Shown here in pieces: positions 1-5,257 of a stretch of DNA of 5,257 nt. The translations under genes and the position numbers were made by a program. This DNA is from Bacteroidota bacterium (GTDB lineage Bacteria; Bacteroidota; Bacteroidia; Chitinophagales; Chitinophagaceae). Location: contig CANGMV010000099.1 of NCBI GenBank assembly GCA_947454745.1, positions 1-5,257 of the forward strand, written 5' to 3'. The first letter of the stretch is position 1; every line of letters starts with the position of its first letter. The notes beneath the pieces were generated by a model, which had not been told where the DNA came from, did not search any database, and was given only the letters and a program-made list of their open reading frames with translations.

Positions 1-1
1 G

Positions 2-1504
2 ACAAAGTCACCACGAAAAGTAGAACAAATCAATGATTTATTTAAAGCGGATAAAAAAGAATTAAAAGGCGACACTTTACCTACTGATTACTTTGCAAAA
101 ATTTATAAGAACAATGATTTAAGAGATCCACGTGGATATATTATTCCTGTAAATCAATCTTCAACAGCAACTGCATTTATAAATATCTTAATTAATAGTG
201 GGATTAAAGTGCAAAAAGCAACATCTGATTTTGCAGTTGCCGGAAAAAATTATCCTGCAGGTTCTTATGTTGTGAAAGCGAATCAAGCATTTCGACCACA
301 TGTACTAGATATGTTTGAACCACAGGATCACCCAAATGATTTTCAATATCCAGGTGGACCACCAGTGCGCCCTTATGATGCGGCAGGTTGGACACCCGCG
401 TTTACGATGGGCATTCAGTTTGATAGAATCTTAGATGATTTTAATGGTCCTTTTGAAACCATTGCTTACGGACAAGTACAGCAAGCAATTGGAAAAATAA
501 ATATGGATGCAAAACAAATTGCAGGGTATACTTTTTCTACAAAAGACAACGATGCCTATGTTGCTGTAAATGATTTATTAAAAGAAGGCGCTGATGTTTA
601 CAAAAACAAAGAACAGTATTTTTTAGCGGCTTCGAATAAAGCGGAAGCGATTGTTAAAAAAATTAGTGAATCAAATGGGGTTTCGTTTACTGCTGTAACG
701 AATAAGCCAGCGGACATCAACAATAAAGTGCAGCCACTTCGCATTGCACTTTGGGACAAATATGGCGGATCGATTTCGTCGGGCTGGGTAAGATGGATTT
801 TTGAGCAATACCATTTTCCATTCAATGTAACTTATGCTAAAGAGATTGACGCAGCTGATTTAAATAGTAAATACGATGTAATTGTGTTTGTGGAAGGAGC
901 GATTCCTGCATTGGTTGCTACTCCATCACAATGGGAAGAGAAAGAGCCTAAGGAAGATGAAACGCCAGCAGAATACAAAGAGCGTCTTGGAAAAATCACT
1001 GCACAAAAATCAATTCCTGCTTTGCAAAAATTCTTAAACAACGGAGGTCGTGTAATCACCATTGGATCAAGTGCGAATTTGGCGTATCATTTAAACCTGC
1101 CTGTTAAAAACGCTTTGGTAGAAATGGTGGCTGGAAAAGAAAAAGCATTGCCTGGAGAAAAATTTTATATTCCTGGAAGTGTGATGCAAGTAGATGTTGA
1201 TTATAATTATGCGCCTAACTGGGGTATGAATAAAAAGGCGGATGTATATTTTAGTGCAAGCCCTGTTTTTAAATTAGCGCCAGAAGCCATTGCACAAAAA
1301 GAAGTAACCCCATTGGCTTGGTATGCAAGTGCAACAACACTTAGAAGTGGTTGGGCATTTGGACAAGCTTACTTACAAGACGGAGTTGCTGCATTTGAAG
1401 CAAATGTAGGCAAGGGAAAATTATTTGTATATGGTCCTGAAATTACATTCCGAGGTCAAACACATGGTACTTATAAAATGTTATTTAATCAGTTGTATCA
1501 ATAA
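2..1504 (+). CDS. M14-family zinc carboxypeptidase-like protein, C-terminal 500 residues (5' partial)
   Basis: The reading frame is open from base 2 to the TAA at 1502-1504, so the gene begins upstream. The first in-frame start-like codon (GTG at 209) lies inside a conserved region and is not the real start. Numbering visible residues from base 2, residues 1-240 resemble the linker after the peptidase domain in large Bacteroidota M14 proteins: YPAGSY near 84-89, then a PGGPPxRPYDxxGWT block near 118-131. Residues about 245-480 look like a class I glutamine amidotransferase-like alpha/beta domain, opening with the strand LRIALWD. At its expected nucleophile elbow the sequence reads IGSSANL (354-360), with serine and no cysteine, so amidotransferase activity is unlikely. 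Relatives are usually exported proteins of roughly 800-900 residues. The signal peptide and zinc ligands would lie upstream, so peptidase activity cannot be judged here. The gene converges on the DUF6515-like gene. Family assignment is from motif memory; substrate is unknown. Confidence 0.85.
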   Translation, partial: TKSPRKVEQINDLFKADKKELKGDTLPTDYFAKIYKNNDLRDPRGYIIPVNQSSTATAFINILINSGIKVQKATSDFAVAGKNYPAGSYVVKANQAFRPHVLDMFEPQDHPNDFQYPGGPPVRPYDAAGWTPAFTMGIQFDRILDDFNGPFETIAYGQVQQAIGKINMDAKQIAGYTFSTKDNDAYVAVNDLLKEGADVYKNKEQYFLAASNKAEAIVKKISESNGVSFTAVTNKPADINNKVQPLRIALWDKYGGSISSGWVRWIFEQYHFPFNVTYAKEIDAADLNSKYDVIVFVEGAIPALVATPSQWEEKEPKEDETPAEYKERLGKITAQKSIPALQKFLNNGGRVITIGSSANLAYHLNLPVKNALVEMVAGKEKALPGEKFYIPGSVMQVDVDYNYAPNWGMNKKADVYFSASPVFKLAPEAIAQKEVTPLAWYASATTLRSGWAFGQAYLQDGVAAFEANVGKGKLFVYGPEITFRGQTHGTYKMLFNQLYQ

Positions 1505-1522
1505 TAAAAGAGTATTGTATAT

Positions 1523-1565
1523 AAAAACCCCTATGTCTTTTTGGGCATAGGGGTTTTTGTTTTTT
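1523..1565. terminator. Bidirectional intrinsic terminator between convergent genes
   Basis: Bases 1523-1535 (AAAAACCCCTATG) are an exact reverse complement of 1546-1558 (CATAGGGGTTTTT), giving a 13-bp stem. Two U-G pairs and one C-G pair can extend it to a UUUU tetraloop at 1539-1542. On the + strand the stem runs into a T-rich tail (1554-1565). On the - strand the A-run at 1523-1527 supplies the U-tract. The hairpin lies 18 bases after the M14 stop and about 15 bases beyond the end of the DUF6515-like gene, so it can end transcripts from both sides. Confidence 0.93.
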
Positions 1566-1579
1566 ACTAATTAAAATTA

Positions 1580-2413
1580 TTACATTCCAACAACCTTATA
1601 CTTGAGTGTATTGCCATCAATAAATTCTTCGTAATAAATATTTTCAGGTGTAACGTATAATTTTTTTCCGTTGATGATTACGATTTTAAATTGACTAGGT
1701 AATTGTAAAACGACATCACCTACGCTTGGCATATAAACTGTGGCAGGCGCAGCCGTAGTAGATCCCTCCTTGCTAACCGTTACTTCGGCCTGCTTGTCGG
1801 TATTTAATACTCCATCTTTTCCCTGTACAATGTATTTTACTTTTCCATCCTCGCCCATTACTTCTTTATAATAGGTGCCTAGGTATTCGTATAATTTTTG
1901 ATCATTAATCACAATTGGTTTTGCATCTTTAGGTAAAGCAGGCACTTCAGCACCTACAGGGGCTTGCACCACCTGGTACTTTTTATCTTCGGTAGGGCGG
2001 TAAAACACACCACTATAATAGTAGTAAGGGAAACCACCAAAGTTAAATCCCCAATAACCTCTTGGTAAAAAACCCAGGGTTAAACCAAATGGAGGAGCAA
2101 CTAGGCCATAGTAATCACCATAGGATGCATAAAATAAACCTTCTGCAAAATAATACGGATAGCCACCAAAGGAAAGTCTTAAATAAGAGGAAGGCAAACG
2201 ATACATTCCACCATAAGGTAATATGCGTACACCAGGATTATAACCTCCTCCAAAACGAATGCCACCACCCCAGCTGGCACCCATTCTTGTTCCTCCAAAA
2301 TGACCGCCGCCAAATCCACCCCTTCCGCCTCTTTGCGCATGTGCTACCTGAGCAGTAAGCATTAATGCAAATGCCATTAAAAGGATTGCACCAAAACGAG
2401 TATTCTTTTTCAT
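1580..2413 (-). CDS. Exported Gly/Tyr-rich DUF6515-like repeat protein
   Basis: A 277-residue protein starting at ATG 2413-2411, where a lysine-rich N-terminus leads directly into a signal peptide (hydrophobic core about 9-21, likely cleavage after AHA near residue 26). No Shine-Dalgarno sequence precedes it. Residues 27-66 are a glycine/arginine-rich low-complexity stretch. From residue 77 to the end the protein consists of about four degenerate units with the pattern GG-PYYY--G-FY, then Y-VV--P-G--V--LP. Units three and four carry the related INxxKLY and KYxV motifs. This pattern matches DUF6515-type proteins of Bacteroidota, whose function is unknown. A location in the periplasm or at the cell surface follows from the signal peptide. 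No catalytic motif, lipobox cysteine or further membrane helix is visible. It is transcribed toward the M14 gene, shares its terminator, and diverges from the GH97 gene. The family name is recalled from the motif pattern; export is well supported. Confidence 0.88.
   Translation of the reverse strand: MKKNTRFGAILLMAFALMLTAQVAHAQRGGRGGFGGGHFGGTRMGASWGGGIRFGGGYNPGVRILPYGGMYRLPSSYLRLSFGGYPYYFAEGLFYASYGDYYGLVAPPFGLTLGFLPRGYWGFNFGGFPYYYYSGVFYRPTEDKKYQVVQAPVGAEVPALPKDAKPIVINDQKLYEYLGTYYKEVMGEDGKVKYIVQGKDGVLNTDKQAEVTVSKEGSTTAAPATVYMPSVGDVVLQLPSQFKIVIINGKKLYVTPENIYYEEFIDGNTLKYKVVGM
1586..2185 (-). repeat. Degenerate protein-level tandem repeats inside the DUF6515-like gene
   Basis: Approximate units are residues 77-119, 120-163, 164-241 and 242-277. 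Units one and two share GG-PYY---G-FY (83-95 and 126-138). PFGLTLGFLP (108-117), PVGAEVPALP (152-161) and SVGDVVLQLP (230-239) align as P/S-x-G--V/L--LP. Residues 153-198 and 231-276 align without gaps over 46 positions with 17 identities by hand count, including VG, LP, IN, KLY, Y-E and KY-V-G. Unit three carries an insertion of about 30 residues (199-229) rich in Thr, Ala and charged residues. The repetition is clear in protein but not obvious in DNA, so the duplication is old. Confidence 0.7.
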
Positions 2414-2480
2414 AACAAATTTGATTTATTGGTATACAATATTAGACAACAAAATAACAAAGAAGATTAATGTCATAACA

Positions 2481-2510
2481 CTTAAAAATTGCTTAAAGAT
2501 GTTAAGCTTA
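2481..2510. repeat. Phased and inverted CTTAA/TTAAG repeats in the divergent intergenic region
   Basis: CTTAAA occurs at 2481-2486 and again at 2492-2497, exactly 11 bases apart. GCTTAA (2491-2496) and TTAAGC (2502-2507) form a perfect 6-bp inverted repeat around a 5-base spacer, and TAAGCTTA at 2503-2510 is a perfect 8-base palindrome. The cluster sits 68 bases from the leftward start and about 40 bases upstream of the rightward -7 element, where a regulator could act on either gene. In AT-rich DNA such short repeats can arise by chance, so an operator role is only a possibility. Confidence 0.3.
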
Positions 2511-2548
2511 TCACAATGAATAGCAAACCAAAGCAATGTTATATTCTG

Positions 2549-2556
2549 TATTTTTG
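2549..2556 (+). promoter_or_regulatory. Bacteroidota -7 promoter element (TAnnTTTG) for the GH97 gene
   Basis: TATTTTTG matches the Bacteroidota primary-sigma -7 consensus TAnnTTTG exactly. Transcription would start near 2561-2564, giving a leader of about 40 bases before the ATG at 2601. No TTG is visible at the expected -33 position (about 2525-2532), so the promoter is supported by its -7 half only. It may be weak or depend on an activator. Confidence 0.5.
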
Positions 2557-2600
2557 TGTGGCAATAACTTAGCAACAATTTCTATCTTAATAAATTGAAT

Positions 2601-4673
2601 ATGAAAAGCACTTTACTGACATTATGTACCCTGTTTTCATTAGTTACAAATGCACAAAAACAAAACCTAACATTGGCTTCAAATGGCCCGGTACAATTAA
2701 TGACAAATGTACAAGCTGATGGTAAATTTACATATGCAGTTTATTATAAGAACAAATCCGTTGTGGCAAGTTCAAGCCTGGGAATGTTGTTAAGTAAGCC
2801 AGCTATTGCTTTGAATACCTTTAATTTATTGGGGGTGGATTCTTCAATGGTGGATAATACTTGGGAGCCTGTTTGGGGGGAACAAAATTCCATTCGCAAT
2901 AAATACAAAGAGTTTGTTTTTCATGTTACTGACCAAAAAACCAATACCTATTTTGTTAATATCATTTTTAGATTATTTGAAGACGGTGTTGGTTTTAGGT
3001 ATGAGTTCCCAAAACAAAAAAATCTAAACTATTTTATTGTAAAGGAGGAGCAATCGCAGTTTACATTAACAGGCGACCATAAAACCTTTTGGATTCCGGG
3101 CGATTTTGACACGAATGAATATGCTTATAATACTACAAAGCTTTCTGAAATTGACGCTTATGCTGCAAGTGCAAAAGAAAAAGATATTGCAGTTGTTTCT
3201 TTAATAAATCCCGATGCAGTTCAAACACCTTTAATGATGAAATCGGCAGAGGGTTTGTATATAAATATTCATGAAGCTGCATTGGTAAATTATCCAGCAA
3301 TGAATTTATTGTTGAATAAAGAAAGTTTAAGTTTTACATCGGTGTTAGTGCCGGATGCAGTTGGCAATAAAGCTTATTTACAAGCACCTTTTAAAACGCC
3401 ATGGAGAACAATTATTGTTAGCGATAAAGCAACCGAAATTTTAAGTTCTAAAATGATTTTAAATTTAAATGATCCATCTAAAATTAAAGATCCTTCCTTT
3501 ATACATCCGCAAAAATTTATTGGTGTTTGGTGGGAAATGCATACAGGTAAAGCAACTTGGTTTAAGGAAGGAGGCAAGCATGGTGCCACCACCGATAACG
3601 TTAAAAAGTATATTGACTTTGCTGCACAACATAAATTTGATGGAGTATTAGTGGAAGGATGGAATACAGGATGGGAAGATTGGTTTGGAAATTGGAAAGA
3701 AGACGTATTTGATTTTGTAACGCCTTATTCGGACTATGATGTGGACGCATTAACTAAATATGCAAAAGCAAAAGGTGTAAAAATTATTATGCATCATGAA
3801 ACATCTGGTTCGGCGATTGGGTATGAAAGAAAAATGGATACTGCCTATCGTTTTATGTTGAATCACGATATGAACACGGTTAAAACAGGGTATGTAGGAA
3901 AAATTATTCCAAGAGGTGAGCACCATGATGGACAATGGATGGTGAATCATTATAATAGAGTAGCAGACAAGACTGCACAATATAAAATCATGTTGGATGC
4001 ACACGAACCAGTTCACCCAACAGGCTTGCACCGCACTTATCCAAACTGGATGGCCAACGAGGCGGCGCGTGGCACCGAGTTTAACAACGCACCAACTTTA
4101 GGGATATTGCCAGAACACAATACCATTTTACCTTTCACCAGGTTAATGGGAGGTCCAATGGATTACACACCCGGCTTGTTTCATTTTCAGTTGAATCAAT
4201 TTGAAATTGAAAGAAAACAAAAAGTGCTTTCCACATTAGCAAAACAATTAGCATTGTATGTTACTATGTATAGTCCTTTGCAAATGGCAGCAGACCTACC
4301 CGAGAACTACCAAAAACATTTAGATGCATTTCAATTTATAAAGGATGTGCCTGTGAATTGGTCTGCATCAAAAATTATAGAAGCAGAACCAGGCGACTAT
4401 ATCACCATTGCAAGAAAATCAAAAAATAATAAGGATTGGTTTATAGGATCCATCACTGATGAAAATGCAAGAACACTAAATATTAAATTAGACTTCTTGG
4501 ACAAAACAAAAAAGTACAAAGCAATTATTTACAAGGATGGAAAAGATGCTGATTATAACACCAATCCAGAAGTGTATGCAATTGAACAAAAAATGGTCAA
4601 TGCTACAACGGAGTTGTTAATTCCCATTGCAAAAGGAGGAGGATGTGCCATTAGTATTTTTGAAATAAAATAA
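2601..4673 (+). CDS. Glycoside hydrolase family 97, inverting alpha-glucosidase type (SusB-like)
   Basis: A complete 690-residue periplasmic enzyme predicted to release glucose from non-reducing ends of alpha-glucans and maltooligosaccharides. ATG 2601 is preferred over the in-frame TTG at 2595 because it opens a clean signal peptide (cleavage near TNA-Q, residue 18). Domain order fits GH97: N-terminal beta-sandwich (about 20-285), catalytic barrel (about 300-580) and C-terminal beta-sheet domain (about 585-690). Aligned by spacing to Bacteroides thetaiotaomicron SusB, the key glutamates are all present: E173 (TNEY), E352 (VEGW), E400 (HHE), E469 (AHE), E487 (NEA) and E493 (RGTE). They match SusB E194, E391, E439, E508, E526 and E532, which include calcium ligands, candidate bases and the general acid. 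VKTGY has glycine (G430) where retaining GH97 alpha-galactosidases carry the aspartate nucleophile, pointing to inversion. SusB is 738 residues, so this is slightly shorter. No SusC/SusD partner is in view. Another alpha-glycoside specificity remains possible. Confidence 0.93.
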   Translation: MKSTLLTLCTLFSLVTNAQKQNLTLASNGPVQLMTNVQADGKFTYAVYYKNKSVVASSSLGMLLSKPAIALNTFNLLGVDSSMVDNTWEPVWGEQNSIRNKYKEFVFHVTDQKTNTYFVNIIFRLFEDGVGFRYEFPKQKNLNYFIVKEEQSQFTLTGDHKTFWIPGDFDTNEYAYNTTKLSEIDAYAASAKEKDIAVVSLINPDAVQTPLMMKSAEGLYINIHEAALVNYPAMNLLLNKESLSFTSVLVPDAVGNKAYLQAPFKTPWRTIIVSDKATEILSSKMILNLNDPSKIKDPSFIHPQKFIGVWWEMHTGKATWFKEGGKHGATTDNVKKYIDFAAQHKFDGVLVEGWNTGWEDWFGNWKEDVFDFVTPYSDYDVDALTKYAKAKGVKIIMHHETSGSAIGYERKMDTAYRFMLNHDMNTVKTGYVGKIIPRGEHHDGQWMVNHYNRVADKTAQYKIMLDAHEPVHPTGLHRTYPNWMANEAARGTEFNNAPTLGILPEHNTILPFTRLMGGPMDYTPGLFHFQLNQFEIERKQKVLSTLAKQLALYVTMYSPLQMAADLPENYQKHLDAFQFIKDVPVNWSASKIIEAEPGDYITIARKSKNNKDWFIGSITDENARTLNIKLDFLDKTKKYKAIIYKDGKDADYNTNPEVYAIEQKMVNATTELLIPIAKGGGCAISIFEIK

Positions 4674-4706
4674 TTTTTCAAAATATTTTCAATTGAATAT
4701 CGGAAT

Positions 4707-4740
4707 TTTGTAAAAGAGTTAAACCTAAATTGTAGTTTTA
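4707..4740 (+). promoter_or_regulatory. Weak candidate promoter for the class IV aminotransferase gene
   Basis: TTTG at 4707-4710 lies 22 bases before TAGTTTTA (4733-4740), which differs from TAnnTTTG only at its last base. This could act as a -33/-7 pair with a very short leader before ATG 4757. The match is imperfect and the sequence is AT-rich, and read-through from the GH97 gene is equally possible because no terminator is seen between them. Confidence 0.2.
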
Positions 4741-4756
4741 TATAAATATTAAAGTG

Positions 4757-5257
4757 ATGAGTGTATTTTGTTTTGCAAATAATCAAATTAAGCCAATTAA
4801 TGAAGCGGGCGTTCCTGTAACTGACTTGTTGGTGCAAAGGGGATATGGCATTTTTGATTTTTTAAGAGTAGCTAATGATAAACCACTTTTTATTGAAGAC
4901 CATTTAGATCGTTTTTTTCATTCTGCCTCCATAATGCGTTTGCCTATTCCACAAACAAGGGAGCAGATAAAAGAGATCGTTCAGGAGTTGATCCAAAAAA
5001 ACAAAATGCCCTATTCGGGAATGCGTTTGTTAATTGCCGGAGGGGATGCCCCTGATGGTTACACAATTGAGCACCCCCACTTAATTATTATACAAGCCCC
5101 TTTGGCGGAGCCAACCACACATTTGCCTGAAACAGGAATTAGTTTAGCTACCTATAATTATGCGCGACAAATTCCAGAAGTTAAAACCACCGACTACTTA
5201 ATGGCCATTTGGTTGCAACCCTGGATGAAGCAACAAGGAGCAGATGATATCTTATAC
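4757..5257 (+). CDS. PLP-dependent class IV aminotransferase, N-terminal 167 residues (3' partial)
   Basis: The frame runs from ATG 4757 to the window end without a stop. An in-frame TAG at 4733 limits the start, and no Shine-Dalgarno sequence is present. The product is a cytosolic fold-type IV PLP enzyme of the group containing branched-chain aminotransferase, D-amino acid aminotransferase and aminodeoxychorismate lyase. Visible hallmarks are RGYGIFDFLR (28-37), EDHLDRFFHSA (47-57) with R52 as the likely PLP-phosphate ligand, and EVKTTDYL with K143 as the likely Schiff-base lysine. The short N-terminus and the lysine near 143 resemble D-amino acid aminotransferase (lysine 145) more than longer branched-chain enzymes, but this does not settle the substrate. 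The missing C-terminal part, normally about 110-130 residues, holds further cofactor contacts. It lies 83 bases after the GH97 gene on the same strand, with no obvious functional link. No specific gene symbol is justified. Confidence 0.88.
   Translation, partial: MSVFCFANNQIKPINEAGVPVTDLLVQRGYGIFDFLRVANDKPLFIEDHLDRFFHSASIMRLPIPQTREQIKEIVQELIQKNKMPYSGMRLLIAGGDAPDGYTIEHPHLIIIQAPLAEPTTHLPETGISLATYNYARQIPEVKTTDYLMAIWLQPWMKQQGADDILY

Noticed and set aside
209..1504. GTG at 209 as the true start of the M14-family gene
   Set aside because: The frame is open and coding-like all the way to base 2, and the upstream residues continue the conserved linker; the real start lies outside the window.
2062..2358. 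98-codon + strand open frame antisense to the DUF6515-like gene
   Set aside because: It has no recognisable family pattern and lies entirely inside a well-supported gene whose repeats and signal peptide are on the other strand.
2437..2457. Promoter for the leftward DUF6515-like gene
   Set aside because: Two - strand matches to TAnnTTTG (TAATATTG at 2444-2437 and TTATTTTG at 2457-2450) each have one mismatch, and neither has a TTG at proper spacing, so no choice can be supported.
2471..2480. TGTCATAACA as a regulator binding site
   Set aside because: It is a short imperfect palindrome without a second copy nearby or a match to a known consensus that I can defend.
2595..2600. TTG at 2595 as the GH97 start
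   Set aside because: It adds only two residues before an ATG that opens a normal signal peptide, and there is no ribosome-binding sequence favouring TTG.
4679..4710. Hairpin with the palindrome TTCAATTGAA (4688-4697) as a terminator for the GH97 gene
   Set aside because: The pairing is nearly all A-T, needs a six-base bulge to reach the outer arm, and is followed by TAAAAG, not a T-run, so it is not a credible intrinsic terminator.
4553..4837. 94-codon - strand open frame across the GH97 end and the aminotransferase start
   Set aside because: It overlaps two conserved + strand genes and shows no family motif; it is a shadow frame.
1..5257. A novel defence, mobile or biosynthetic system
   Set aside because: All four genes belong to recognisable housekeeping or export-related families, with no transposase, integrase, CRISPR repeats, toxin-antitoxin pair or tightly coupled unknown operon visible.

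Overview
The window looks like ordinary chromosomal DNA from a member of the Bacteroidota, possibly a Chitinophagaceae-like lineage (an inference). It is AT-rich. None of the three visible starts has a Shine-Dalgarno sequence. One gene is preceded by the Bacteroidota -7 promoter element TAnnTTTG, and the gene families (SusB-type GH97, a DUF6515-like exported protein, large M14 peptidases with a C-terminal amidotransferase-like domain) are typical of that phylum.

Layout, left to right. Bases 2-1504 (+) are the last 500 codons of a large M14-family zinc carboxypeptidase-like protein whose catalytic N-terminal part lies outside the window. Bases 1523-1565 hold a strong, nearly symmetrical hairpin terminator that serves both this gene and the convergent one. 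Bases 1580-2413 (-) encode an exported, glycine- and tyrosine-rich protein of the DUF6515 type, built from about four degenerate repeats. Bases 2414-2600 are a divergent intergenic region with a TAnnTTTG promoter element for the rightward gene and a small cluster of phased and inverted CTTAA-type repeats. Bases 2601-4673 (+) encode a complete periplasmic GH97 glycosidase with the residue set of the inverting, calcium-dependent alpha-glucosidase subgroup (SusB-like). After an 83-base gap, bases 4757-5257 (+) are the first 167 codons of a PLP-dependent class IV aminotransferase, cut by the window end.

The genes do not form an obvious pathway. Three of the four products appear to be exported, or belong to families that normally are (peptidase, DUF6515-like protein, GH97), while the aminotransferase is cytosolic. 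The GH97 gene is not flanked by SusC/SusD genes within the window, so it looks like a stand-alone maltooligosaccharide-processing enzyme here. No RNA genes, CRISPR arrays, insertion sequences or phage genes were seen, and no stretch over 300 bases lacks a gene. I found no convincing evidence of an undescribed system. The most distinctive feature is the internal repeat architecture of the DUF6515-like protein.
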